The position numbers were made by a program, and so were the translations under genes. Below, piece after piece: positions 16,632 through 25,770 of a DNA stretch of 64,000 nucleotides. The notes beneath the pieces are model-generated. The model searched no databases. It worked only from the letters and a program-made list of their open reading frames with translations, and had not been told where the DNA came from. Source of the stretch: Bradyrhizobium sp. BRP22 (lineage in GTDB: Bacteria; Pseudomonadota; Alphaproteobacteria; Rhizobiales; Xanthobacteraceae). The stretch covers positions 62,001-126,000 of the forward strand of contig NZ_JADYVX010000015.1 in NCBI RefSeq assembly GCF_020194175.1, written 5' to 3'. Every line of letters begins with the position of its first letter. Position 1 is the stretch's first letter.

Positions 16632-16991
16632 ATGAAACTTCCCGGTCCCGACCATCCGATCACGATTACCCCCAATCCTAAGCGCGTCCGCGTTCGGGCG
16701 GGCGATGTGGTCATCGCCGACTCCACCCATGCGCTGACCTTGAAGGAAGCCAGCTATCCGGCCGTGCAATACATCCCGCGGGAGGACGCCAACATGGCCC
16801 TGCTCTCGCGGACCGAGCGGACCACGCATTGCCCCTACAAGGGCGACGCCAACTATTTCAGCATCAATGCCAATGGCAAGACGCTTGAAAATTCGATCTG
16901 GACCTACGAGACGCCCTTCCCGGCGATGACCGAGATCGCAGGCCACCTGGCGTTCTATCCGGACAAGGTCACGATCGAGGAAGTGGCATAG
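16632..16991 (+). CDS. DUF427 family protein
   Basis: A 119-residue DUF427 protein of unknown function. Recognisable segments are RVRAGDVVIADSTHAL near the N-terminus, the central TTHCPYKGDANYFS (with the conserved CPYKG), and WTYETPFPAM. It starts at ATG 16632, directly before MKLPGPDHPI; the upstream frame is not family-like. It is cytoplasmic, with no signal or membrane segment, and is divergent from bolA. Confidence 0.9.
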   Translation: MKLPGPDHPITITPNPKRVRVRAGDVVIADSTHALTLKEASYPAVQYIPREDANMALLSRTERTTHCPYKGDANYFSINANGKTLENSIWTYETPFPAMTEIAGHLAFYPDKVTIEEVA

Positions 16992-17002
16992 AGCGAAAGA
17001 CT

Positions 17003-17083
17003 GTCATTCCGGGATGGTGAGCAAGCACCAGACCCGGAATCTCGAGCTTCCGGGTTCGATGCTTCGCATCGCCCCGGAATGAC
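17003..17083. repeat. Palindromic repeat between convergent genes (family R4)
   Basis: GTCATTCCGGGATGGTGAGC at the left pairs with GCATCGCCCCGGAATGAC at the right. It sits between the convergent ends of the DUF427 and DUF1328 genes. A related copy is at 28396-28496. Confidence 0.8.
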
Positions 17084-17091
17084 TGTTGCCG

Positions 17092-17265
17092 CTAAGCCCT
17101 GAATATCGTGAGCCCGAGTATCAGGAGCACCAGGAAGATCACGACGAAAATATAGAACAATACCCGCGCGATATCGGCGGAAGCTGCCGATATGCCGGTA
17201 AAGCCGAGCAGACCGGCAACAATCGACACCACAAGAAAAATCAGCGCCCACTTAAGTAACGTCAT
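17092..17265 (-). CDS. DUF1328 small membrane protein (YtjA-like)
   Basis: A 57-residue protein that begins MTLLKWALIFLVVSIVAG, with two hydrophobic helices (about 5-22 and 34-54) joined by a LLGFTGISAASADIAR loop, the DUF1328 signature. It should be an inner-membrane protein; function is unknown, though relatives are often stress-linked. GGAG and AGGG precede the ATG. Confidence 0.9.
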   Translation of the reverse strand: MTLLKWALIFLVVSIVAGLLGFTGISAASADIARVLFYIFVVIFLVLLILGLTIFRA

Positions 17266-17369
17266 CGCCCTCGTCTCCAGCTATTTCGCCAGGGTAACCT
17301 CTGGCGATAGCGCGAGTTCCAAAACCGCGGGCAGCGAATTGATCGCCGCCCGCCTGGCGCTGCGAGTTT

Positions 17370-17708
17370 TCACCTGTCGTCGATGCGGCCGGAAGAACCG
17401 GGCGGGGTCGTATCCGGCATGGTGTTCGGCAACTGGCCGGTCCCGCTCGTGCCTGGCGACGTGGGCGCGCCTGGTTGGTTGAGGTTTGGATTGGGCGTGG
17501 TGGACGTTCCGCCGCTACCCATTCCGGTCGTGGAGCTCGATTGTCCGCCAGGCGCCGACGAGATGCCCGCCGATCCCGGGTTGGTCGGCGTAGCAGCAGC
17601 CGGTGGCGCGCCGCCGGCGCCGCCACCTGAAGCTTGCGCGAAAGCCGCTGATGATGCCGTCATCAATGACATCGCGATGACGGCCGATAGATGCAATTTG
17701 TGTCGCAT
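17370..17708 (-). CDS. Secreted low-complexity Gly/Pro/Ser/Thr-rich protein
   Basis: A 112-residue protein with a clear signal peptide (MRHKLHLSAVIAMSLMTASSAAFAQ, cleavage after AFA). The mature part is low-complexity: glycine, proline, serine, threonine and asparagine, without cysteines or known domains. It ends GSSGRIDDR. GGAG lies about 8 nt before the ATG. It may be a disordered periplasmic or surface protein; no function can be assigned. Confidence 0.75.
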   Translation of the reverse strand: MRHKLHLSAVIAMSLMTASSAAFAQASGGGAGGAPPAAATPTNPGSAGISSAPGGQSSSTTGMGSGGTSTTPNPNLNQPGAPTSPGTSGTGQLPNTMPDTTPPGSSGRIDDR

Positions 17709-17878
17709 GATAATTCTCCACGTTGCATGCGGCCGCACCAACGTGCCGTGACTCGCGTCGTTCCGCCGCTCTCGCGACCGCGAGATCACATCGACGTTTT
17801 TGGAGTACAATGATTGGGCCTTGCCCAATCCGATTCCGGGTTGCAACATCGCTGACAATCACCTGCCGGGGCACGTCT

Positions 17879-19063
17879 ATGAGCTCGATCTCTCACACGA
17901 TGGCGACTGCGGAAGCGCACGCGGCACCGAAGGTGAAAGCGCGCAACGCCTCGCTGGACCGCGCCCGCACCTTCCTGACGCTGGTCGTGCTGTTGCACCA
18001 TGCCGTGATCCCCTACACGTATTTCGGACACACCGATCCAAAATCGTGGATCGGTTTCGACATGATCGTGCTCGCCACCGACAGCTTCTTCATGGCGATG
18101 TTCTTCTTCCTGTCGGGACTGTTCGTGTGGCCGGGGCTCGCTCGGAAAGGGCCGGTGCACTATCTGCTCGATCGCCTGGTTCGGCTTGGCCTACCCTTCG
18201 TGATCTGCGCGTTCACGCTCATTCCGCTCGCCTATTATGCCATCGCGCTGCGCGAAACTCCGGATCTGAGCTTTTCCGACTTCTGGTGGAAAACGATCAC
18301 CGTGGGCCCATGGCCGAGCGGCCCGGTCTGGTTTCTCTGGGTCTTGCTCGCCTTCGACCTCGTCGCGAGCCTGCTATTTCTGCTGTCACCCAAGATCATC
18401 GAGCCGATCAATCGCTTGTCGCTCAAGGGGCATGAACGGGCCACCTTGTTCTTCGTGGTCATGCTTGCGGTCACCGCCGTGCTCTACATTCCGGGGCGTG
18501 TTCACTATGGGCCAGGCAGCTGGTTCGAGTTCGGACCGTTCTCGGTGCAGCACGGGCGGGTGCTGCTCTATGCAACCTACTTCTTTTTCGGCGCCGGCAT
18601 CGGCGCCATGTATTTGGACCGCGGTCTCCTCGCGGCAGACGGACGGCTGGCGAAGAGCAGTTGGGGCTGGGCGGTTGCGGCACTCGTTCCGTATTGCCTG
18701 ATGTGGGTGCTGATCTACATCAAGCGCGAAATCCTCGGCAATCCAGTACGGCTGCCGGACTGGTATGAGGCGACCTACGGTCTCTTCTTCGCTTCCTTCA
18801 GCGTGGCGATCATGTTTGTGATCCTGGCCTATTTCCTCAGATTCAAGCAATCCGGCTGGAGCATCCTCGATCCGATGCAGCCGGATGCCTATGGCATGTT
18901 CCTGGTGCACTATCCGATCGTGCTCTGGCTGCAATACTGGATGCTTGACCTCGGATGGCCGGCGATCGTGAAGGCGGCCATCGCGTTTGTGGCGACGGTG
19001 CTCTTGAGCTGGGCGGCGACGGCGGCGCTCCGGAGGATTCCGGGCGCGAACAGAGTGCTGTGA
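17879..19063 (+). CDS. Acyltransferase family 3 membrane protein
   Basis: A 394-residue integral-membrane acyltransferase 3 protein with about ten helices. The N-terminal LDRARTFLTLVVLLHHAVIP contains the conserved R...H pair of the family (Arg in the first helix region, His in LLHH). Such enzymes O-acylate glycans, lipopolysaccharide or glucans (OpgC-like) across the inner membrane; the acceptor is unknown. The ATG at 17879 is chosen, but another in-frame ATG at 17900 is equally usable. No glycan biosynthesis cluster is adjacent. Confidence 0.82.
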   Translation: MSSISHTMATAEAHAAPKVKARNASLDRARTFLTLVVLLHHAVIPYTYFGHTDPKSWIGFDMIVLATDSFFMAMFFFLSGLFVWPGLARKGPVHYLLDRLVRLGLPFVICAFTLIPLAYYAIALRETPDLSFSDFWWKTITVGPWPSGPVWFLWVLLAFDLVASLLFLLSPKIIEPINRLSLKGHERATLFFVVMLAVTAVLYIPGRVHYGPGSWFEFGPFSVQHGRVLLYATYFFFGAGIGAMYLDRGLLAADGRLAKSSWGWAVAALVPYCLMWVLIYIKREILGNPVRLPDWYEATYGLFFASFSVAIMFVILAYFLRFKQSGWSILDPMQPDAYGMFLVHYPIVLWLQYWMLDLGWPAIVKAAIAFVATVLLSWAATAALRRIPGANRVL

Positions 19064-19082
19064 AGCGTCGTCTTTCTCCGCC

Positions 19083-19165
19083 GTCATTGCTAGCGAAGCG
19101 AAACAATCCATTTCACCGCTTGCGGAGAGATGGATTGCTTCGTCGCTGTCGCTCCTCGCAATGAC
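19083..19165. repeat. Palindromic repeat between convergent genes (family R3)
   Basis: GTCATTGCTAGCGAAGCGAA pairs with GTCGCTCCTCGCAATGAC, and inside it AATCCAT pairs with ATGGATT. It lies between the convergent ends of the acyltransferase and purL. A second copy is at 37216-37292. Confidence 0.82.
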
Positions 19166-19186
19166 GGAGGATAGAAGGCGACGCCC

Positions 19187-21394
19187 CTACGCCGCCTTGC
19201 CGCTCATATAGGCCGGCAGCCAGTGTTCGAACGCCTCGTTCAGCGTCGTGATCGTCACCGGCGCCTCGCCCGCAATCGCGATGGCGTCGCCGCCGGTGGT
19301 GCCGATGCGCGCACAGGGCATGCCGCAACCCCGCATCTTGGCGAGCACGCGGCCGGCTTCCGCTTCGGGCACAGTAACGATGTAGCGCGCCTGATCCTCG
19401 CCGAACCAGTAGGCGTGCGGCACCAGCGCCGTTGGCGCTGCGAGCAGCCGCGCGCCAATGCCGCTTGCGATCGCCATCTCGGCGAGCGCGATCAACAGCC
19501 CACCGTCGGAAATGTCATGCGCCGCAGTCGCCGTACCTGCGTGAATCATGCCGCGCACGACGTCACCGTTGCGCTTCTCGGCGGCGAGATCGACCGGCGG
19601 CGGCGCGCCTTCCTCGCGGCCGCAGATCTCGCGCAGATAGACAGACTGACCTAGCCAGCCATGGGTCTCGCCGATCAGGAGGATCGCCTCGCCTTCCGCC
19701 TTGAATGCGAGCGTTGCGGATTTGGTGAAATCGTCGAGCACGCCGACGCCGCCGATCGAGGGCGTCGGCAGAATGGCGCGGCCGTTGGTCTCGTTGTAGA
19801 GCGAAACGTTGCCGGAGACGACCGGGAAATCCAGCACGCGGCAGGCTTCCGAAATGCCCTTCAGGCAGCCGACGAACTGGCCCATGATCTCGGGCCTTTC
19901 AGGATTGCCGAAATTCAAGTTGTCGGTGATCGCGAGCGGCTTGCCACCGACCGCGGTGATGTTGCGCCAGGCTTCCGCCACCGCCTGCTTGCCGCCCTCG
20001 AACGGATCGGCCTCGCAATAGCGCGGCGTCACGTCGACCGTCATCGCAAGGCCCTTCGGTCCATCCTGCACGCGGACCACGGCCGCATCGCCGCCGGGGC
20101 GCTGCACGGTATTGCCGAGGATGACGTGATCGTACTGCTCCCAGACCCAGCGCTTCGAGCAGAGATCGGGCGTGCCGATCAGCTTCTCCAGCGCCTGCGG
20201 AATACCAACCGGCGGCTCGACGTCGCGCGCATGGACCACCGGCTGCGCGGCAGAGGCCATATGTGGACGGTCGTATACCGGCGCCTCGTCGCCGAGTTCC
20301 TTGATCGGCAGATCAGCCATGACGTCGCCACCATGCTTGACCACGAAACGCTTGGTCGGCGTGGTGTAGCCGACAACAGCGAAATCGAGGCCCCATTTGC
20401 GGAAGATCGCCTCGGCTTCCTGCTCCTTCTCGGGCTTGAGCACCATGAGCATGCGCTCCTGGCTTTCCGAGAGCATCATCTCGTAGGCGCTCATGCCGGT
20501 CTCGCGGGTCGGCACCGCGTTGAGGTCGAGGTCGACGCCGAGGTCGCCCTTGGCGCCCATCTCGACCGCCGAACAGGTCAGCCCCGCCGCGCCCATGTCC
20601 TGGATCGCGATCACGCAGCCCTTTTCCATGATCTCGAGGCAGGCCTCGAGCAAGAGCTTCTCCGCGAAGGGATCGCCGACCTGCACCGTCGGACGCTTCT
20701 CCTCGGAATTGTCGTCGAACTCGGCAGAGGCCATCGAGGCGCCATGAATGCCGTCGCGGCCGGTCTTCGAGCCCAGATAGACGATCGGCATGTTCACGCC
20801 GGACGCGGCCGCGTAGAAGATCTTGTCGGCGTCGGCGAGACCCACCGCCATCGCGTTGACGAGGATGTTGCCGTCATAGCGAGTGTGGAAGCGGACCTGT
20901 CCGCCGACCGTCGGCACACCGAAGGAATTGCCGTAGCCGCCGACGCCGGCGACCACGCCCGAGACCAGATGCCGCGTCTTCGGATGTTCCGGCGCGCCGA
21001 AGCTCAGCGCATTGAGGCAGGCAATGGGGCGCGCGCCCATCGTGAACACATCGCGTAAAATGCCGCCGACACCGGTGGTCGCGCCCTGGTAGGGCTCGAT
21101 ATAGCTCGGATGGTTGTGGCTCTCCATCTTGAAGACCACCGCCTGGCCGTCGCCGATGTCGATCACGCCGGCATTCTCGCCGGGCCCCTGGATCACCCAT
21201 GGCGCTTTCGTGGGCAATCCGCGCAGATGGATGCGCGAGGACTTGTACGAGCAGTGCTCGTTCCACATCGCCGAGAAGATCCCGAGCTCCGTGAAGGTCG
21301 GCACCCGCCCGATCAATTTCAGGATGCGCTCATACTCGTCCGGCTTGAGCCCGTGGGCGGCGACGAGTTCGGGGGTGATCTGGGGCTCGTTCAT
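19187..21394 (-). CDS. purL: Phosphoribosylformylglycinamidine synthase, PurL subunit
   Basis: A 735-residue catalytic subunit of the three-part (PurS/PurL/PurQ) FGAM synthase, which converts FGAR plus glutamine-derived ammonia and ATP to FGAM. Length fits the small PurL class. The N-terminal FTELGIFSAMWNEHCSYKSS (about residues 35-54) holds the catalytic His, and the two AIRS-type domains include VGDGQAVVFKMESHNHPS and DISDGGLLIALAEMA. PurQ and PurS are encoded about 5 kb away on the same strand, so the complex is not made from one operon. Confidence 0.97.
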   Translation of the reverse strand: MNEPQITPELVAAHGLKPDEYERILKLIGRVPTFTELGIFSAMWNEHCSYKSSRIHLRGLPTKAPWVIQGPGENAGVIDIGDGQAVVFKMESHNHPSYIEPYQGATTGVGGILRDVFTMGARPIACLNALSFGAPEHPKTRHLVSGVVAGVGGYGNSFGVPTVGGQVRFHTRYDGNILVNAMAVGLADADKIFYAAASGVNMPIVYLGSKTGRDGIHGASMASAEFDDNSEEKRPTVQVGDPFAEKLLLEACLEIMEKGCVIAIQDMGAAGLTCSAVEMGAKGDLGVDLDLNAVPTRETGMSAYEMMLSESQERMLMVLKPEKEQEAEAIFRKWGLDFAVVGYTTPTKRFVVKHGGDVMADLPIKELGDEAPVYDRPHMASAAQPVVHARDVEPPVGIPQALEKLIGTPDLCSKRWVWEQYDHVILGNTVQRPGGDAAVVRVQDGPKGLAMTVDVTPRYCEADPFEGGKQAVAEAWRNITAVGGKPLAITDNLNFGNPERPEIMGQFVGCLKGISEACRVLDFPVVSGNVSLYNETNGRAILPTPSIGGVGVLDDFTKSATLAFKAEGEAILLIGETHGWLGQSVYLREICGREEGAPPPVDLAAEKRNGDVVRGMIHAGTATAAHDISDGGLLIALAEMAIASGIGARLLAAPTALVPHAYWFGEDQARYIVTVPEAEAGRVLAKMRGCGMPCARIGTTGGDAIAIAGEAPVTITTLNEAFEHWLPAYMSGKAA

Positions 21395-21553
21395 GGGTCC
21401 TTCTTAGGTAGATCGGCCACGGCGGCAAAGGCCTTTTATGGCGCTTTTCGGGGCTGTCCAGAGCTTTGCGGCGGCGGGCCGCAGGCGCGGGATTTGCACT
21501 GCAGCACAGGATCGGATTTAAGGACCGAAACTCAATTTTGAAAGCCCGCCAGC

Positions 21554-22033
21554 GTGAACGACCTCTCCAAGACTGCATTCCTCCACCGCCCCGACCTGCA
21601 TGTCGCAACCGAGGGCGAATTCAAGGGCTGGCGCACCTGGATCCGGGACAGTTTCGAGAGCCATATCGGCCCATTCTGGCATCGGATGGATGAGAACGGT
21701 CGCGTGCATTGCGCCTTCCGGGTGGAGAAAAAGCACCTCAACGGCATGCGCAATGTCCATGGCGGCTGCTTCATGGCTTTTGCGGATTACTGCCTGTTCG
21801 CGATCGCCTCGGCCGAGCTGGAAGGCCCGGGCGTGACGGTGGCCTTCTCCTGCGAATTCCTCGACGCGGCACGCGAGGGCGAATTGGTCGAATGCACCGG
21901 CGAAGTGACCCGCGCCGGCGGCTCGCTGATCTTCCTGCGCGGCCTGTTGAAATCAGCCGAGCGCCCGTTGTTCACCTTCTCCGGGACAATCAAGCGGGTA
22001 AAGCGGAAGGCGTCGCTTGAGGCCGGCGCATAG
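21554..22033 (+). CDS. PaaI-family hotdog thioesterase
   Basis: A 159-residue hotdog-fold acyl-CoA thioesterase. The motif NVHGGCFMAFADYCLF (about residues 58-73) is the PaaI/4HBT active-site region, with HGG positioning the thioester carbonyl and the Asp as the likely nucleophile activator. The acyl-CoA substrate is unknown. The start is GTG at 21554. It is divergent from purL, and the 159-nt gap must hold both promoters. Confidence 0.82.
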   Translation: MNDLSKTAFLHRPDLHVATEGEFKGWRTWIRDSFESHIGPFWHRMDENGRVHCAFRVEKKHLNGMRNVHGGCFMAFADYCLFAIASAELEGPGVTVAFSCEFLDAAREGELVECTGEVTRAGGSLIFLRGLLKSAERPLFTFSGTIKRVKRKASLEAGA

Positions 22034-22105
22034 CTCCCCGCCTTTCCTTTTTGCGCTCCCACGCTAAGAGTGGCGCTCAGCGCGCCAATGCGCCGGGAGC
22101 AACAA

Positions 22106-23101
22106 GTGCCGAAGAGCACATCAAGGACGGGTAGCCTCGCCGCTGCCGTGGAAACGCTTGCGCTATCAGCCCCGAAGCGGCCGCGCCATCGCTGGCAGGA
22201 TTACGCGCTGCTGCTCGCGCTTGCCTGCTGCTGGAGCTCAACTTATCCCTTGACCAAGATCGGCCTCGGCTCGATCCCGCCGCTCACCTTCATCTCGGCA
22301 CGCTCGCTGATCGCGGCGCTGTTCCTGCTGGCGATCCTGCGCATCCGCGGCCTTCGCATTCCGACCGACGCCAAGGCCTGGAAGCTGTTCGCGTTCCAGC
22401 AGACCATCAACTCGACGGTCCCGTTCCTGGTGATCACTTGGGCGCAGCAATATGTGGCGGCGGCTCCCACCGTGGTGCTGGCCTCGACCACGCCGATCTT
22501 TGCCTTCCTGATCACCTGGGCCATCACGCGTCACGAGCCGGCGACATTGTTGAAACTCGCCGGCGCGATCCTCGGCCTCATCGGCACGGCCGTCATCATC
22601 GGCCTCGATGCGCTCGGAGGCCTCGGCAGCGAGCTCTTCGCCGAGATCGCAATCCTGCTCGCCACCATCTCCTTCGCCTGCGCCACGATCTTCGGCCTGC
22701 GCCTGTCCGATTACGACCCGATGGTGGTCGCGGCCGGCTCGCTTTTGTTCGGCGGCCTCGTGCTGCTGCCGGCGGCCATCGTCATCGACCATCCCTGGAC
22801 CTTGCATCCGACGCCGCAGGCGCTCGCCGCCGTCGCCACCATGGGCATCTTCTCCAGCGCCATCGGCCTGATGCTGTTCTACATGTGCCTCGCCAGGCTC
22901 GGCACGCTGACCACCAATGCGCAAGGCTACCTGCGCATCCCGATCGGCGTCGGGCTGTCGGTCGTGCTGCTCGGCGAAGCCGTGCCACCGAATCTGGTGC
23001 TCGGGCTCGTGCTGGTGATGGCCGGCGTGGCCGCGATGACCGTTCCCGGCGACCGCTACAAGCTGGCCCTGAGCTGGCTGCGGGCGCGAGTAAGAGGCTG
23101 A
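22106..23101 (+). CDS. EamA/DMT superfamily transporter
   Basis: A 331-residue inner-membrane transporter with ten predicted helices in two EamA repeats (repeat 1 begins WQDYALLLALACCWSSTYPLTKIGL; repeat 2 begins near LFAEIAILLATISFACATIFG). Such proteins usually export amino acids or metabolites; the substrate is unknown. The GTG at 22106 is preferred because GGGAG lies 6-7 nt upstream; an upstream GTG (22070) and ATG (22088) are also in frame. It follows the thioesterase by 72 nt. Confidence 0.82.
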   Translation: MPKSTSRTGSLAAAVETLALSAPKRPRHRWQDYALLLALACCWSSTYPLTKIGLGSIPPLTFISARSLIAALFLLAILRIRGLRIPTDAKAWKLFAFQQTINSTVPFLVITWAQQYVAAAPTVVLASTTPIFAFLITWAITRHEPATLLKLAGAILGLIGTAVIIGLDALGGLGSELFAEIAILLATISFACATIFGLRLSDYDPMVVAAGSLLFGGLVLLPAAIVIDHPWTLHPTPQALAAVATMGIFSSAIGLMLFYMCLARLGTLTTNAQGYLRIPIGVGLSVVLLGEAVPPNLVLGLVLVMAGVAAMTVPGDRYKLALSWLRARVRG

Positions 23102-23114
23102 GCCTCGCGGACCT

Positions 23115-24719
23115 CTATTGCAGGCTCACCAGGGTCATATCGACGAACCAAGATTGCGGCGAGACGAATCCCTTGACCTTCGGGCTCATCGCACGCGGGT
23201 TGAGATCGTGCACGATATAGAGCCAGGGAGGGTTGTCGACGAGGCGTTCATGCGCCTTGCGATAGGCGGCCGAGATCACCTTGGGATCGGTGGCCTCGGA
23301 AATCGTCTTGAGCGCTTCATCGAATTCAGCATCCTTCCACTGCTCGAAATTGAACCCGTTCGGCGAGAAATTCTCGGATGAGAAATAGCGCGCCATGACC
23401 CCGGCATCGGAGGATGGCGAAGAGATATTGAGCCCCGTAGCACCCTGCAACGTGGGGCTATCGGGCGTCGCCCGCGCGGCGGTCAACAGAACCTGCCATT
23501 CGATCACGTCGAAAGCCACGTTCACACCGCACGTCTCTTTCAGGTTTTGCTGCAGGAATTCGTTCATCGGCAAAGGCAGCATCTGGCCCGAGCCGGAATT
23601 CGAGATCAGCACCTTGAAGGATAATGGCTTCGCTACCGTGTATCCGGCCTCGGCGAGCAGCGCCTTGCCCTTAGCTGGGTCGAACTTGTAGCGGTTGACC
23701 GGCGATCCAAAATCAGGGTCGCTGGATTTGAGCCAGCCGACCGACGGCTCCGCGGTCCCGTTGAGCAGTGCGACGAGCCCTTCGCGGTCGATGCAATAGT
23801 TCAGCGCCTGGCGAACCTTCACGTCCTTGAAGGGGCTGTTGGTCGCGCCGATATTGTAGAACCACGGCCAGACATGAGGATATGAGCCGGTGGTGATGGT
23901 GAAGCCCGCTGATTTCAGCGAGGCGATGCCGTCGGCCGGCGGGACCTCGATCCAGTCGACCTGACCGGAGCGAAGCGCGGCCAACCGCGAGTTGGCTTCA
24001 GGAATGGGCATGAGCACGACGTTGTCGACCTTCGCCATCTTGCTCGTGTCCCAATATCCATTCCAGCGTGCGAGATCCGCCTCCTGGCGCGGCACGATCC
24101 TGGTGATGCGGAACGGTCCAGTGCCGGCGGCCGGCAGGCTCGCGACCTTGGCCCAATCCCGGCCCGCCTTTTCGAATGAGGCCGGCGACGTGAACAACAG
24201 ATAGACCGCCATGTAGGGGAAATAGGACGCCGGCTTGGTCGTGGTGATGGCGACCGTGAAGTCATCGATCTTCTTGTAGCTGCCCATAATGGGCACGCGC
24301 GCTCGCGACATCGCCGAACTCGCGGGCTCGAATTGCGGGCTGGAGCTGTTGAAGTAGCGATCGAGATTCCAGATCACGGCGTCGGCATTGAAATCCGTGC
24401 CATCGTGGAATTTCACGCCACGGCGCAGATGGAAGAGCCAGATCTTGCTGTCTTCGGGATCCTGTTCCCATTTCTCCGCAAGTCCTGGACGCAAACCGGC
24501 CAATTTGTCGGTCCTGGTCAAATCCCACAGCACCAATCCCTCGAAGATTGGGTAGCCGAGAAAGCGCATTCCTTCGAAGCCGTTGTTTGGCAGCCCGGTA
24601 GCCGTGGGGATATCGGATGCCGTCATGCCGATGCGCAGCGTAGTTTCGGCCGTTGCCGCATGCGACAAAAGCAGTGCAGCGGTGAGCGTGAACGTGCAGC
24701 AAGCCTTGCGAATGAGCAT
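23115..24719 (-). CDS. ABC transporter substrate-binding protein, family 5 (peptide/nickel type)
   Basis: A 534-residue periplasmic binding protein with a Sec signal peptide (ending SHAATAE). SBP_bac_5 motifs include LAEKWEQDPEDSKIWLFHLRRGVKFHDGTDFNADAVIWNLDRYF and, later, VRQALNYCIDREGLVALL. The ligand is probably a peptide or similar solute. GGGAGAGG precedes the ATG at 24719. No permease or ATPase is encoded beside it, so it must use components from elsewhere or act as a lone sensor or binding protein. Confidence 0.9.
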   Translation of the reverse strand: MLIRKACCTFTLTAALLLSHAATAETTLRIGMTASDIPTATGLPNNGFEGMRFLGYPIFEGLVLWDLTRTDKLAGLRPGLAEKWEQDPEDSKIWLFHLRRGVKFHDGTDFNADAVIWNLDRYFNSSSPQFEPASSAMSRARVPIMGSYKKIDDFTVAITTTKPASYFPYMAVYLLFTSPASFEKAGRDWAKVASLPAAGTGPFRITRIVPRQEADLARWNGYWDTSKMAKVDNVVLMPIPEANSRLAALRSGQVDWIEVPPADGIASLKSAGFTITTGSYPHVWPWFYNIGATNSPFKDVKVRQALNYCIDREGLVALLNGTAEPSVGWLKSSDPDFGSPVNRYKFDPAKGKALLAEAGYTVAKPLSFKVLISNSGSGQMLPLPMNEFLQQNLKETCGVNVAFDVIEWQVLLTAARATPDSPTLQGATGLNISSPSSDAGVMARYFSSENFSPNGFNFEQWKDAEFDEALKTISEATDPKVISAAYRKAHERLVDNPPWLYIVHDLNPRAMSPKVKGFVSPQSWFVDMTLVSLQ

Positions 24720-24804
24720 AACACCTCTCCCGTCCGACGATCGGAAAGATCCGTGCCTGGATCGGGGGGTTACGGGCAAGTTTCAGGCCAGCAGAGCCGA
24801 ACGG

Positions 24805-25770
24805 CTATTTCGCATCGTCCGCGAGCAGCTTGCGATATTTCTCGACGTCGCGCGCGACGAACTGTTGCAGCACATCCGGCGTGTGCTCGTTGGCGTCAGG
24901 CGCAACGGTCGAGAGGTCGGCAAAGCGCTTCTTCACCGCCTCGCTCTCGACCGCCGTGCGGGCCGCGGCATTGAGTTTCGCGATGATTGCAGGCGGCGTA
25001 CCCTTCGGCGCGAACACGCCGTTCCAGCCCTGCGCCTCGAATTCAGGCAGACCCGCCTCCGCCGAAGTCGGCAGATCGGGCACCGTCGCAAGCCGCACGG
25101 TCGAGCCGACCACGATCCCCTTGACCAGCTTCTCGTTGATTGCCTGCGATACCGAGGCAGCCGCATCGCAGACGCCGTCGATCTGGCCCGCGATCGCATC
25201 CGTCAGCGCCGGCGCGGCGCCGCGATAGCCGACCAGTGTCACGTCGATCCCGGCAGCATTCACAAAACTCTTGCAGATCAGGTAATTCGAGGAGCCGACG
25301 CCGGCATGGCCGAGATTGATCTTGCCGGGATTCGTCTTCGCGTAGGCGATGAACTCCTGCAGATCCTTGGCGGGAAAATCCTTGCGTAACGCGATGATGC
25401 CAAAGGTCTTTGCGACCATTGCGACCGGCGCAAAGGAGTCCGGCGTGAACGGAAGCTTCGGATAGATCGTGTAGGTGGCGGCGCTGGTGCCGGCGTTGCC
25501 GATCGCGATCGTGTAGCCATCCGGCTCGGCACGCGCGGCTCGGGCCAGCGCGGTCGAGCCGCCGGCGCCGGCGACATTCTCGATCACGATCGGCTGTCCC
25601 AGCGCCACGCTCATCTGCTCGGCAACAACACGCGCGATCACATCCGACGTGCCGCCGGCCGCGAACGGCACGATCATCGTGATGGGATGTTTTGGGAAAT
25701 CCTGCGCCTGAGCGAACGTCGCGAGCGGAAGCGCCGCGATCGCGGCGACCAGCCTCCAGAGCGACTTCAC
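24805..25770 (-). CDS. TctC/Bug family periplasmic binding protein
   Basis: A 321-residue Bug-family binding protein for small carboxylates, with a signal peptide ending TFAQAQ and the family motif PITMIVPFAAGGTSDVIARVVAEQM. Later segments GHAGVGSSNYLICKSF and FEAQGWNGVFAPKGTP are also typical. No TctA/TctB permease genes are near, so it is an orphan of the kind common in this group. The GTG start overlaps the purQ stop (GTGA), so its translation is coupled to purQ. Confidence 0.9.
   Translation of the reverse strand: MKSLWRLVAAIAALPLATFAQAQDFPKHPITMIVPFAAGGTSDVIARVVAEQMSVALGQPIVIENVAGAGGSTALARAARAEPDGYTIAIGNAGTSAATYTIYPKLPFTPDSFAPVAMVAKTFGIIALRKDFPAKDLQEFIAYAKTNPGKINLGHAGVGSSNYLICKSFVNAAGIDVTLVGYRGAAPALTDAIAGQIDGVCDAAASVSQAINEKLVKGIVVGSTVRLATVPDLPTSAEAGLPEFEAQGWNGVFAPKGTPPAIIAKLNAAARTAVESEAVKKRFADLSTVAPDANEHTPDVLQQFVARDVEKYRKLLADDAK

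Noticed and set aside
19661..21058. A 465-codon frame opposite purL
   Set aside because: Antisense shadow of purL. No ribosome site and no recognisable domain.
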